A program made the position numbers and the translations under genes. This document shows positions 1 to 14,800 of a stretch of DNA of 64,000 nt, piece after piece; positions within the stretch are counted from its first letter, which is position 1, and the number at the start of each line of letters is the position of its first letter. The notes under the pieces were generated by a model. The model was not told where the DNA came from and did not search any database. It worked only from the letters and a program-made list of their open reading frames with translations. The stretch comes from Ecdyonurus torrentis (lineage: Eukaryota; Arthropoda; Insecta; Ephemeroptera; Heptageniidae): NCBI GenBank assembly GCA_949318235.1, contig OX439132.1, positions 27,219,743-27,283,742 on the forward strand, written 5' to 3'.

Positions 1-121
1 TACATTACATATTACATAACTCAAATAATAGGGTACTAATTAAAAAAATTTTTTTTTTTTTTTTTCAGTACTGTATACACTTTTGTATTAAATATTAAAA
101 TTATCAATGTTTCTCCAACAG

Positions 122-460
122 ATCTTCGTCCAGAGGTGCGCTCAGTGCCACACCGTTGAGGCTGGTGGCAAGCACAAGACAGGTCCCAACTTGCATGGAC
201 TTTTTGGACGCAAGACTGGCCAGGCTGCTGGCTTTGTATACACTGATGCCAACAAGGCAAAAGGTACGTACAGTTCAGATTAAAACCTAATAGAAGTTGG
301 ATGTACAAATGAATGTAAAAATTCTGTAAATGAGTTAGCTACTAGAGGAAAAACTTGTTTGAGCAAAAAGGGAAGAACGCTGTTGTAAAATGTAGTTTCT
401 AATTTTAGTTGTATTAAAATATGTAAACTGTTGGGAATATGTAAACAGGGTATGCCTGTT

Positions 461-536
<76 letters not shown>

Positions 537-734
537 TTGGTAACTCAATACCATTGAATTTTAATTAATATTTTGATTTTATTTGTAGGCATTACCTGGG
601 GATCAGATACCTTGTTTGAGTACCTTGAGAACCCTAAGAAATACATCCCAGGCACCAAGATGGTGTTTGCTGGTCTCAAGAAACCTCAGGAGCGCGCGGA
701 TCTCATCGCATACCTCCAAGCTTCAACCAAGTAG
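122..734 (+). CDS. CYCS: Cytochrome c, last two coding exons (5' part outside window)
   Basis: Electron carrier of the mitochondrial intermembrane space between complexes III and IV, and an apoptosis trigger in many animals. Two exons are visible: 122-263 and 589-734, joined at a phase-1 GT-AG intron (264-588) that contains a long CT microsatellite. The joined reading begins [16 protein letters not shown] with the haem-binding CAQCH motif, continues through [14 protein letters not shown], and has the axial methionine in [13 protein letters not shown]; it ends [10 protein letters not shown] and a TAG stop at 732-734. Family members are about 104-112 residues; 95 are seen, so the N-terminal exon (Met to the lysines before IFVQ) lies left of position 1. 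The acceptor is cag at 119-121 after a pyrimidine-rich stretch. Probable poly(A) signals are AATAAA at about 834 and 1205. The gene converges on POLR1B. Identification is secure; the exact orthologue cannot be decided from sequence alone. Confidence 0.97.
464..534. repeat. CT dinucleotide microsatellite in the cytochrome c intron
   Basis: About 35 uninterrupted CT units, roughly 55 bp upstream of the acceptor of the last cytochrome c exon. Confidence 0.95.
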
Positions 735-2164
735 ACTTAAAAGAAAATGTTTTTATATAGTTTGTTCAGCTGTTAAATAGACTAAAACATTTTTTTTTTC
801 TTAAATTTGATTCAAGATCTGGTTGAAAGGTAAAAATAAAATGAAACTGGGAAAAAGTAACTTATATTGGGTGCAGACAGTTTGATTGCTGAACAAACTG
901 TTAGTATTTAAAAAAAATAATGATAAAAATGTAGCAACAGCAAATAATTAATTCAATAATTACTTGTGTTGTAAAAAAAAATAATAATAATAATATGTTG
1001 ATAATTAAACTGTTAAGCTGGCCTTGTACAGAATTATTTATTATAATTTTAAATGTGTTTTTTTTTTCCTGGATTATAATAACCCATATAAATGATATTT
1101 TAATTTTTCTTGCAATGTATGAAAGTTGTTTTATACTACAATTTGTTTCTCTTTTGTTTGATTCCCCTCTGTACATTTAGCCTCTCCGCAATTGTGTTCG
1201 ACCAAATAAATTTGTTGAATCAAATTTGAATTGACTCTTAAATTATTTATAACCCTCATACTAATCATTAAATCTACAAAAAAAAAATTTGATTAAATGA
1301 GAGAGATTTTATAATAAGTCATTATATAATTTAAATTTTTTTTTTTCTTTTCCTCAATAAGAAAACAGTTCCATTGTTGTATTTACCATATAGAAATAGA
1401 AGAAACAAGTTCATTTATTTAGGACAAAGAAAATGTGCAATTTCTTATCTAATCTACTTAATAAAAAGGTAATGTGTAATCTCGTCTGCACTAATTACAA
1501 CCCAATCTGGGTGTACTGTACACTCCCGGGCAATAATAATGTCTGACTGCATTGATCTCTCCTAATGTTATTTATATAGGAGATTTAAATGATAGCCTGA
1601 CATATTTATTGACCGCCAGTGTACAAGAATGAGAAAATTTAATTAGAAAAGAACAGTTTATTTTCCTCAACATGAGCAATATAAATATAACCAAATTGGA
1701 GACCTTATCATGCAACTCATTAAGCTTAGAGGATTACAATTGATAGCAAAATTATTCATTTTAATAAACTGATATGCAAATATAAAATAATATCAGTTAT
1801 ACAGAAGTTAGAAATTTTAATAAAAGTTTTTATAATACCACATTGCAGCATAAATTTGGATATTTATCAAAATAAGTACAAATTAGTGTTGCAATATTTT
1901 TATATTTACACTTACAATTGTCAGAAAAATGGCCTTGAGTTTTTCCAATGTGGAAACATAATGAATGAAGACTACATACAATCATGTGGACATAAACACT
2001 TTTATACATTTTGCAACCATTATATTTTGAGGTGCTTCTTGGTGGTGAAAGAAAAAAAAAAAGAAAAAAGAAAAGAATCTCTTTGTTAAGTAATACATGG
2101 TCATTCCTTTACCATGCACTGGTAATAGCAGCTTTATTCTTTCAACTACACCAAATTCATAGGC

Positions 2165-2201
<37 letters not shown>

Positions 2202-2324
2202 TGCAAGGTTTAGTTTCTGATTGAATGATTTCCCAAATAAAAGCAACAAGTTTCCTCACTTGTTTCTGTAAAGTGTAAGAGTTGCATGACCTTTATCACC
2301 AATATCATAAGCCAGCCAGCCAGC
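735..2324. other. Intergenic spacer between cytochrome c and POLR1B 3' ends
   Basis: AT-rich, with the cytochrome c 3' UTR (to about 1240) at the left and the POLR1B 3' end at the right. It contains several short A/T homopolymers, including a 30-plus base T run near 2167-2198. Short open frames here are low-complexity and lack any recognisable domain. I see no gene in it. Confidence 0.7.
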
Positions 2325-5300
2325 CTAGGTGGTGATTTGACTCTCAGTGAGGTTCAGTTTTAGACTGATGTTGACAGAAGCCAGCTGGGCTACAAGGTAG
2401 CGCAGGATGTGAGGTAATTCCACAAGTTCCACATTACCTTTGGGACCACATACTTTGCACATCCTCTTGGAAGGGGTGTTGTCAGTGGTGGGAGCAGCAC
2501 ATATGGTGCTCAGCATGCTGCCACACTCACGGCATACCAGTGCCTGAAACAAGACATTACAATCAATAAATACTACATTATTATATTAATTCTGATTGCC
2601 TACTTTATAGGTGCAAAACAGTAAAAGCTTTATAAAAATGACAATTAAGTACTAGTATTTTAAAGTTTATTCTTTATTATTCTGTCTATTCTATTCCATT
2701 CAATTTAAGGAAAAAACCATCGCGGTTAGGATCAATATTAAAGAAAAGGATAGAATAACCAGCAAGGGCCTTACCACAGTAGAAGTTCTATGGAGAGGTC
2801 GAAGTCTCGCATGGCACAGTGTTTTGTTATAAAAAAGTTCATTTTATAACTGAGAGCTTTCGTCATATATTAATGACATTATCAATCAAAGAAGAAAATT
2901 ACTTGAGCAAATCACTAAGCAGTGTTTTGTACAAGACAAGACACTGCTTAGTGATGTGCTCAAGTAATTTTCTTCTTTGATTGATAATGTCATTAATATA
3001 TGACGAAAGCTCTGTTATAAAATGAACTTTTTTATAACAAAACACTGTGCCATGCAAGACTTCGACCTCTCCATAGAACTTCTACTGTGGTAAGGCCCTT
3101 GCTGGTTATTCTAATCTATTCCATTCTTCTTCTTTTAAATTTTTTTTTTTTTTAAGATTTTTAAATCAAATGTACTAATTTTGAATTAATTTTGAAAGTG
3201 GTTATTGTGCACACCTTATATACTTTCAATATAACTACTACAATGAGATTTGTATCACCCTCACCCACCACCTCAATAGGGTGGTTTCATTCATGTTAAA
3301 GTCAACACCATAAGTGAGCACTAAATAACATGGGCCAGTATGGGGAAATGACTCATTTTGCCAGTTTAAAAATGCTTCGCAATATTTTTGAGAGCATTGG
3401 TGCTCTTAACAGGTTGAATTAGTATCTCAAGTATGCAAGAAAAATCATAATGACCAAAAAAATAGCTAATATTCCAAAGAAAATAGCCAAAAACTACGTT
3501 TATCCTATGCTGAGCTATGTTATTCATTGCTCAAGAAGAGCATCGAAAAGCATTCAGAATGACGTCATGCGCACACACCCTATAATTTAGGACCAAATTA
3601 AAAAAATTACAACCACGCAATCAAGTGCAAATATGCTTTGTGGTTTACAGTAATAATAGCATGTTTTTGTGTTTTGTCATTTAATACTCACCGAGCTTTT
3701 GTCCGAGCAATGCAACAGACGATCTTGAAGCAGAAATGATGCACCATGAGAAATAAGAGAATCACGCTCCATTTCACCAAACCTGACACCACCTCCTTTA
3801 CGTCGTCCTTTTACTGGCTGATGAGTTACACTATCTACTGCTCCTGTACTACGGACCTGTAGACAACATTGTATTACAGCATCATCATCATCATACAAAT
3901 GCTTGGTGCTATTGACTGATAAAGGAGCAACTGTTTAGAGGTCAACTTTAAGCGATTTCACTCACATTCGACTTGCTACGCATGTGCAGTATGTTGAAAC
4001 AGAAGTGGATGTAAGCGAAATCGCTTAATTGATTTGATTTGATAACTGTATCCTGTTTACAGGATTGGCCTGAGGGTCAGAATAAGCAAGTAGCCAATAA
4101 ATATATTATTATTTCAGTGCTGTTGGACGACTAACCTGCCACTTGTCTGAGACCATGTGCCTGAGTCGCTGGTAGTAGACAATGCCAAAGAAAATGTCTG
4201 CTTTCATTTCTCTGCCGTCCACACCACTGTACATCCTCTCTGTGCCTAAGTAGTTGTAGCCTCCTATAATATTACACACAAAGAGTGTCAGTCCCATATT
4301 ATTGGACAATTTATACATTGGAAAAACAAAAAGTATTTATATCTAATTTTATATTGCAAAAGTAGTTTTAAAATTGTAAAGAAAAATACTATTACCTTTA
4401 ATATTAAAGATCAAATTTTCAAGATTAGTGTTTTAAAATAAATGTGCATTGGTAAAAAAAAAAAAAAAAAAAAGGCTGTTTAATATACTGTAATATTGTC
4501 TACAGGTCTACAATACAGGGTCACTAGATATTGGGGGGGGGGGGGGGGGGGGGAGAGAATTTAAAAATATTTAAAAATATTTTCAAACATTATAAATCTT
4601 AACAAAATTTTGGTACAGTACTAATGCCTAAAATGCTTTTTTTTTTTTTTTTAATTATTATTTATTTATTTAAAGGTGTAGAACACCTTGAACAAAAGAA
4701 ATCGTCTTATATCCTAACATACCTGAAAATCAATGTTGATATTTAGGTATGTTAGGATATAAGACAAGTTTTCTGTCCAAGGTGTTCAACACCTCATATT
4801 TCTCCAATTTGCCACCATAATTTTATTACCACTCAAAACAAAGTTTTTATTCCCTAATTGGCAATAATATATCTTCGCAGGTCTGCTATATTGTCAGATG
4901 TCCATTTGACCTTGAAAAATATTTTTTGCTGCAAATGGCCTGAAATGGAAAAATCCAAAATTTGGAGTCGATCTGATGAAATATATTTTTTCAAGGTCAA
5001 TTGGACATTGGACATTATAGCGGGCCAACGACGATATGTATATGGTAATGTATGAAATAGATGAAGAATAGAGTGATTTACCTTCTTGCAGCAGCTTGCT
5101 GAAGTAATCAATGGCAGTGTCTTCTTCTGAGAATCTGAAAGGTGATGCATCATGAACCAGACCGTGCACGGCAGCAGCTTTGCCTGCCATCAACTCCACC
5201 ATCATAGCTGTGAAACAAAATGCAAGAATACAAATGTCATCCCACTTTATACAAAAATAGGGTTGATAGTACTATAGTGGTGGTATCATACCAGGGGCGT

Positions 5301-5837
5301 ATCCCCCCCCCCCCCCCCAATCAGGTCCCCCAAAAGCATAGGAAAAGTAGAAGGTTCCTGTTCCTCCCCTTTGCCTATGCTCACTATAGGCTGACCCCTC
5401 CCATTGCAGAATCCTGAATACGCCCCATATTGTTATACGTATTATACTGTGATAATTAAGTGATTAAAAGGCACTTTTTTTTTTCGAAAAAAAGGCAGTT
5501 TATTTTGGAAAAAAAGGCAAAAAAAAAAAGGGGGGGGGGAACACTCTAAAAATGCAATATGGGATATAAAATGAGGTATGCAACAGTTAAAAAAAAAATA
5601 ATCATAATTTGAATGTTATCTTGACATTCTAATATAAATACAGCTAGTTTGATGCAATTAATTCAAAAGAAATATAAAGTACTTTGTTTTTATAAATATT
5701 TAATTACTTTAAGAACTATTTAAATACATTTAGCAATAAAGAATTTTTTTAAAGTATGAATGTTTTTTATTATAGCTATCAATAAATTTATTATTTTTTT
5801 AATTTGAATTTTTAAATTTTTTTTTGAATTGGAAATC

Positions 5838-5871
<34 letters not shown>

Positions 5872-8800
5872 ATTTTTGCATTTTTAGTGCAAAGTTGTAC
5901 AAATGTTTAAAAAAATGCAATTAAGGCACTTTTTAGAAAAAAAAAAAAAAGGCGTGAAAAAAAAAAAAAAAAAAGGCACAAAAAAAAGACACTGGATTTT
6001 CCTGACCACCTTCTTACGATCGATGGAGATATGAAGTTTGAACAAAATAGACCCGGTGCATATTAAAGGCACTTTGCCTACGAATCCGGGCTCTAGTTAT
6101 AATATAATATCAAAATATAATATCATAAATTATGACTACAGCTTATGGCTCATAGCTTCTAACTAGTAAACATTTCTAGTAAAATATTATACACTAAACT
6201 CTCGATTTTGTGAAGTCAATCGTTGGTTCCTGACCAAAAGGATATAGGCTTTCCAATGTTCAAACCTTTTGATTTTGTTAAATGACCATTTCTTAGCCAT
6301 TTTCCAAAATCAAAAATTTATTATAAATTGTACACTTTAAATTCTTGTATGTAATAACTGCCAACTCTGCATTGTGAGCAACATTGTGCTATGATTAATC
6401 ACTCACTTGTTCAAAAGTTAGAAATAAAGAGAAATTAAGTTACAAGTCAACCCTGTTTTCACAATTATCATTACAAGCTTGGTCAAAGTGTCATTTTACC
6501 TTTTTTTTTTTTTTTTTTTTTCCTTCCCACCATAGTTTTATTTTATTATTATTATTAAATAAAAATAATAGCTCATAAATCTGCAAGGCTCACAAAGTGA
6601 TTTTAAGCATTTTATAGGGCATTTATCCAAGACACCTTTTGGTGACTTCCTTTTTCAGTTATTTTCAGCGAGTTGTAATTTTATTGAGGATAAATCAAAT
6701 TCCTTGATGATACATGATACAGTACAGCTCTGGCCAAAAGTTCCTGAACGATTTGCATAGGCAACCCACAATCACACTATGTTATCTTTATGAGAAAACG
6801 CAGTGGCCACCACTCACCCGTTCGGGAACTTTTGTCCAGAGCTGTACATTAAGGGACCGTGTATGTTGAAACAGGCTCCGTAAGATTAGCATGCAAAAGA
6901 GACGTTTAGTATTTACGTTCTCTCTCTCTGAATATGATGTAATTATGACTGAAATTTATTATGCTGTAACCAGCATAAAATTTCGCTTTGAGGCCTGTTG
7001 ATAAAATTTTTATATTATCAATAGATTTTTTTATAATTAATTTCAAAGTTTGATAATTTTTTAGTGAAGTTGTATATTTATTTTAGTGGTAACATTTACT
7101 GTCGTCAATAAGTCTGCGTACTGTATATAATACAATAGCACTGCTGCACCTTTGTAAGTCAAAAAGTGCAGTAAAAAGTAAGTGAACAAAGAGCAGTTTT
7201 TCAATAGAAGAGATTACCTGCTACCTGACAACACGGGACCCAATTATCTTACGGTCAATGATTTTGATAACTTGCGAAGTAACAGTCACAGTGAATCAAA
7301 TTTATTTTAAATGTTAGTTTTATTAAAAATCATGCATATTTCTTTTTTGATCGAAGTTATAGCTTCATATTAAAGTAATATACAGTATTCAAATAAAAAA
7401 TATTACATACTACTCATTATTTTTAAATCACGGTAGTTTAAAATATCGCTAGAACTTCGATCAAAAAAGAAATATGCATGATTTTTAATAAAACTAACAT
7501 CTAAAATAAATTTGATTTACTGTGAAAATTACTTCTCGAGTTATCAAAATCATTGACGCGTAGATAATTGGGTCGTGTTGTCAGGTAGTATAGATCCCTT
7601 TTATCTCTCTTTTTTCACTTACTTTTTACTGCAACTTTACTATACCTATACCTGAAAATAAATCCAAGTACCAACTTATGAAAATTCTTACTACAGCTAT
7701 TAATTTTCATTTGCTTATTTGAAAAATTAATATCTTTTTTCCTGCATATCTTTAAAAAAATTTGTTAACGCCGCTCAAAGCGGAATTTAATTTACAATTT
7801 AATGCTCTAATTTCAAGTTTCTAGATACAAAATTGACAATTTGAAGGCGTAAATACGATTTCCCGTGCTTTGTTTATGGGGATTACCAACATACACGGCC
7901 CCTTAAATGATCTGATAGTAAAAACACATAGATTTCAAATTGTTGGAAAATGAGTTTTAATTTCTGTCCATTTCAGCATTGTTAGTTTTCTAGCAACAAT
8001 TCACCAAACTAGTTCAGATTTTTGCCAAACTAAGGGAACCTCCTCACTAAGGTAAGGCCCTTGCTGGTTTCTTCTATCCTTTTTTTTTTTCAGATTTATC
8101 ATACCTAACTGCAATTTTCCTTAATACATCTCATTTTAGCATAGCAATTCTTAATTTTAAAAAAAAAAGTGATAGTAATTATTAGGCTATAATTAATTAT
8201 TAATCAATGATATAGAATCAACCCCAAAAAAATGTTTTACTTTTGAAACTCACACTTACAAAACTATGCAAATAATGGACACCAATAACTTAAGTCACAT
8301 TGCATTGATTCTTACCTATGGTCATACGTGAGGGGAAGCCATGAGGATTGAAGACAATATCAGGAACAAGTCCACTCTCTGTGAAAGGCAGATCTTCTGC
8401 TGGCCACTTCTGACTGCAAATTCCCTTCTGTCCAGCACGACTTGCAAACTTATCTCCCACTGTTGGGTTCCTCTGTCAATACCAAAGTCATTAATTAATA
8501 ACCTAGCAACATGACATTGATTCATTTCAAATTTTATTTGAAGATGGATGCTATACATATAATAAATTAGTATCACAAGGATCGTTTTATACTAACATCT
8601 TGGTTAAGGATACTAATAAAAAATATGATTGGAACACATAAATAGAAAAATATGGTTGGGAAGGGAGTTTGATGAGCTTTTTAGCTGTCACATTTTAACC
8701 CAAGCAACAGAGAAAATATTCAAACCCAAGCCGAAATGAATTTGTGGGTATAGTGTCACCTACATTCATGAACCATATTACTTTAATCTCAGGCGGGGGA

Positions 8801-11800
8801 AGGGAGATCATCATTTTTCTGCAAAATCACTACAAGTACACTGGTGAAGTACCAACACGTACTCAACATGAGCTTCATGCTCTCTGAAGCTAAGATTATA
8901 TAACGACCATATGAAGTGAATATGTACGTAAACTATGTGTTTTAAATAAATAAAAATAAAAAATAGAAAAAAAAATAAACGAAGTTTTAATAATTAAAGT
9001 TTATTACAAGACAGTTTGTGATATTAATCCCCCCTCCCTTCCAAGTTAAAGAGCAATGCTGTTGGATTGCCCTGAAAGGAGTGTTTATTGATTTATGTTA
9101 TGTAAGTTTATGTTTGTATTCATTCACTGCACACAAATTCAACATAAAAACATTTGTAGAGGATACTTACAGGTACTCTCATGGAGATACATGCTTTCAA
9201 AGGCTTGCTCTTACTGGTGGTTACTGGCTCCCCACACATTTTCACACTTTCTATATACACTGTCTCTGTGCCATGGTATTTCTTCACTTGGTATCTAGAT
9301 AACTCATGGTCAAATATGCTGCAAGAAGGGATGACAAGTTAGCTAAATCACAGAATTATATTTTCTCATTATTATTTACATAAATAAATAAATAATAATA
9401 AATAAATAATCGTCTTTATTAAAAAAAATGCATATTAATGTGTTAATTCATAAGACCTTTATTTATTTATTTATCTTTTTAATTTAATTGATTATTCATT
9501 AAATAATAGCGCAAATGTTGACTTATAAAGATGACATGGAAATGGCATCAAATTAAAAGTACTTTCTGAATTAATTTAATGTTATATTATATATCACAAA
9601 ACTTACCAGTAATAAGGGTCATTCTCTTTCAATCTGGAACCAACATAAGGCAGACCATCTCTGTCCAAGTGTTGAGCCAGTTCCAGTTTTTCTGGGTCTC
9701 TTGCAAAGAAGTTCTTCTGCTCAAACAAGAGCATATTTTAATTTGTATATTAAAAAAAATGGTTCAAAGAAAACCATTATCATTGCAGAACTTAAAATTT
9801 GTATGCCACTTTCATTGCACATTTACTACCTATTTGAAGAATATTACAGAGGGAAAAACACAGGGGAGGGGAACAAGATTTCAAGAAGAAAAAAATGAAG
9901 TTTTACGAATTGGCATAAATATTTTGAAACAACACTGTACCTAAAGTAATTATGAATGCCTATATATATATTTTTAAATTAGCAACAAATATTCGAGGGA
10001 AAAAAAGAAATATGGAAAATAGATTACTTACTTCCTCCAGTTCAACAAAGTCAGATTTATAAATAGAACCATGAGCAAGACCTCTTTCATAAGAAGATTT
10101 GTTGATGATCATGGCATCTTCCATATCATAGCCCTAGCAACGAATGATAACAATATTATAATTATTTTAAAGTGGAGTTTCAATGATACATTCAGTATAT
10201 TTTTAGTATGATAGCTTACAGTGTAAGAGATGACAGCTACAATAGCATTGACTCCCATGCAATGATTATCCAGTTCTACAGCATCATATTGAGCAGGTCT
10301 GAATAAGGGAGCAGCTGGTGTCTGAAGTCTGTATAGCTTAGTCTCTGACTGTAGATGCCATGTGTGTACAGGTGTGCCCATACTTTGCTTACCCATCTAT
10401 GAAATACAAGATATAGTTACTGAAATGACAAAAGCTATTTACTTCCATTTTGTAAGAACAAAAAGGGAAATAAATCATTGCTGTTACATATGATCAATTT
10501 GAAAGAAAAGGATACGAGAAACCAGCAAGAGCCTTAACATTTAAGAATATGTTAGTTAAAAACATGAAATTATGATCCCATGTTGTTGTTGTTTTACATA
10601 TTTGAAATATTGTCACACAGTACAAGACTACAAGCGACAATGTGATGTGCTCAAGTGATTTTCTTCTTTGACTGGTAATGTCATTAAAATATGACAAAAG
10701 CTCTCCGTTATAAACATGTTTGTAATTTTATAGCTATAAACTGTGCCACGCAAGACCTCGACCTCTTCATAGAGCTTCTACTGTGGTAAGATCGTTGCTG
10801 GTATTTCTATCCTTTTCTTTATTATTGATACAATTGTTGATCGTTTTTATTTTATTTATTTATTTAGGTTGAAGGTTGACTCACCTGACACTGGTACATA
10901 TTACGTGGACTCTGATTACAATCAGGCATTGGAATAAGGCATGCTAAGTTACTCAGGAATGTTGTCTCTGAGATTTCCATGTGTGTTGTCACCTGCACAA
11001 AAAAAAAAAAAAAAAAAAAAGTTTAAAAAGTTTAAAAAGTTTAAAAAGTTTAAAAAGTTTAAAAAGTTTTAAAAAAAAGTTTAAAAAAGTTTAAAAAAGT
11101 TTAAAAAAGTTTAAAAAAGTTTAAAAAAGTTTAAAAAAAGTTTAAAAAAAGTTTAAAAAAAAGTTTAAAAAAGTAAAAAAAAAAAAAAAAATTAAAAAGG
11201 TCTATAAACAAGACTCATGTTTAACTTACCCCAGGTACAATTTCAGATGGTACAATTGCAATATTCAGATACACCTGCTCAAATGTACCAACCATTTCTA
11301 TTCTCTGAGCAGCTAAGTTAAAGACAGGACGTACAAGGCGGGACATATTAGAGAATAGAAAGAGAGCAGGGTATAGACCTTTTAAACCTGCTTCGTGTGG
11401 AACTAGTACAATCTCCAGGGTGTTTGGAATCTGCAACGAGACACACAATTTTATGTAATATGCTTGAATATTTTTCATTTAGAAATTAATGTTATTTTGA
11501 AAAATATAGGTGGAAAAAAAATTAAAATTGGTTCTGAAATAAATGTGGGGAAAATATATTTTTATTTATTTGCTTTTTATTTTATTGTCCAGTATTTTAA
11601 AAAGTGTGCTTTCAACTTTGTTACAGTAAGTGAATATTTTTATAATAAATCTACACCAAGCAAAGATTGCTATTGTAACTAAATTAATACAGTAAAGCGT
11701 AATTTTGAGAAATTGGAAATTGCATAGGGGTCACACATAAAATGGTCATTGCACAAAGCAAAATACTTCCTTTGATTTAATTTGAAACAATTAAATTCAA

Positions 11801-14800
11801 TTCAAAATTACTTTTTGCAAGACAGTTTAGCCAAGGAGCAAGGTGAAAGAGTAGACCAGACTTAATGTGAGGCCTAAACCTCACCCTTTCATTTTATTTA
11901 TATAAATGTTTAAAAAAAAAAATCAAGGGTTACGAAGCATTTTGGTTCCTCTGCAATCTCCGCGGGTGTTATTTTAGTACATCTGCATTCTCCGTGCTCT
12001 CCTCTTTTATACCCTTAATCTGCACAGGTGTGAGGTGTGACGAAGATTTTACATGTGCCAAATTTGCACCCGCGGATATTGCAGAAGTACTGAAATGTCG
12101 AGTAGCCCTCGAAATACTACATTGAACGATTAGAGGATGTTACACTGAACGCTAATGAAATGCACAGATTCTCTAATTTGCAATTATTGGGACATGGGAT
12201 CAAATCTCTAGCATAGATGTAAACTAGTTAATATTTTTATATATTATTAAATAGACATTAAAAGGATAGTCTACACAGGACCGTGATAATATATTTTACC
12301 AATTAAGTCCAGCACGTGTTTGTCTCATAAGAATAACATTACAAATTACAACTTTTTTAATGGTAAAATATATTATCACGGTCCTGTGTACATACCTAGC
12401 AACTAGCATCCTAAACACATCAAAGGCTGTACTATTTTCTTTTATAAGTGGTACACTCCTCCCAAATAAATCTGACCAGTCATGTTTAAGTTTCCCCATA
12501 TATTTAACATTTAGAGACATGAACGCTGCAGTCAGATTTATTATTATTATTATTTTTTTCCCCTCTTTTTTTCTCCTTAAATTATATTTATTCTAATAGA
12601 GATGGTTGGTTTTTGGTTTAAACTAAAATAGAATTGATATCTCATCTTTACCACTGTTTGCATCCATTATTAAACTATAAATTTTCTCACCCTATCTCCT
12701 TGTGTCTTGAGATACCGCATCTGATCCACCAGTCTTTGTGTCTTATCTTGACTCACAACTCCGAGGACACGACCGTCCAAGACCACCCAGTACTTGGGTA
12801 CTCCACCCAGTGACCTTGCACCTATGGGTTCCATACCCAAGCTACCCAGTACTGAGGGCACTTGAGAGATGTCTGTAGGAGATGTGACTACTTCACAGTG
12901 TCGCCCAAGATGGTTCAACAAACCACAAGGCATTCCATCAGGAGTGTGCACTGGGCAGATGAATCCTAACAAACAAGAAATATGTAAATTATAGTGTTGT
13001 TGCATTAACATAAGACTAAACATGATCAACTACTCTGCTTTCTAGCTTGTTATATATTTCAATATTAAGTTGTTGTTTTTAAAGCAAAAAATATAATAAG
13101 AAAAGAAAATAATATTTAGGCTATAAATTGATGTGTTATTATTATGTTGGTGTAAAAGAAATTGTATGAAGTGAATTAGGAGTCTAGGTGAAGCAAGGGA
13201 TGAATACCAGAATAAAAAGTTGTGTACATACATCAATTACTAGGTTAAAGGAAAGTACTGTTGGCTTATCCTGAAAGTGACATTTGTGTAAATCTTTCAT
13301 AACAATAAAAGGAAATGCATTACAGTATGCCAGCTCTACTCTATTTTAATTGAGCACTCTGCCCCCCTTAGCCAATAACATATGTGCAATGTTGCCACAG
13401 ATATCTCACTTTTACTATTTAGCCATAAGCAGAACGTATTGAAATATTTAGGTGACACTTATCCGTGGCATACGAAAGGAGACAAAGCTTTCAAAAGAAA
13501 GGTGTGCAAAAACGGAGTGCAGCTGAGTGCTAGCACTTGCACTCTCAACACCTGCAGATATTTTCATTGACTTCTTGTCTCTAAATATAATACGTATGTT
13601 ACTTCCACTATATGTTCAGTATTGTAGCAAATATAAGGACAATGGTAACAGTATTTTATGAGTAACAAGAAGTCAATGAAATGGTCTGCAGGTGTTGCAA
13701 ATACAGAACTAGTAACCTTGCTCTTAACTAACCTCACAAAGCAGTATCTCCTTTTCTGTAACCTTTAGGTAGAGGATAAGTGTTGGTTAATGTTCAAATT
13801 AAAATATTTTTACACTCACGACAAGTAACATGGCAGCACATGGCATCTGCAAGGATACTGACAACAAGGAATGCTATAAGTGTCACACTAACAGAACCCT
13901 TTACTGATGCCATTTGCTAATGTACATAAACTGAAACTTCTAGTGGCATTGAAATGACAGCAGTTAAATAACTCAACTCACCCCAAGCATCAGGCAAGAG
14001 CTGACGAGCTGACGTAGTCCTCATCTCCTGGAAGTATGAACCTCTGTGGATTGCTCTAAAATGTGACATGTATCTCATACGATTGATATTCTCTGCTACA
14101 ATTGTCAGACCTGCAGTTCAAATAATAATGTCAAACCTTAAGTCTTATATTGAATTGAATATTCTGAATTACCTTTGTTCTGCATTAATCCAAGGCCAGT
14201 GACGGAGAAAATGTTTCCAGTGGCAAGGAAATTTGTTATCATACCATCAATTAAGCCTTGTCTTCTTAATACATTCGCCATCTCAGCTGTAAAGAAATAT
14301 AAAGTAATTTTGTGAGTATGTACTTACACACTCGTCTTTAAAGAAAATATTAATAATCTTATCTGTGCTTACTTACACAATACAGTAAATTCTTGATTTT
14401 GTGAAATCACAAGGGACCCAGAAACTGGTTATTTCACAAAATTGAGAGCTTTAACATTGCCATGCATGCTGTGGACCCAACTGCCCATTTCACAAAATCA
14501 AGAAATTCACAGAACTGAACTTCACAAAATCAAGAGTTTACTGTACTACTAACAAGGAGAGTATTCAGGGGGTGGAGTGGGGGGGGGTCCAGACCCCCCC
14601 CCCCCTATCAGGTCTGAAAAAGCATGGGAAAAGGGAGTGCCCCCCCCCCCCCCCCCCCCGACTATGCTTACTATAGGCTGGACCCCTCCTGTTGCAAAAT
14701 ACTGGCTATGCCACTGCTACTAACTAATACATCCTCATACTTACTACTTGTGTACTTTGGATTCATTTGTATTACAGTAGGAAAAGATAGTTAATTGCTT

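Noticed and set aside
2756..3113. CRISPR-like alternation of repeated words in the hairpin elements
   Set aside because: The repeats are inverted arms of foldback transposons in a eukaryotic intron, not direct repeats with spacers.
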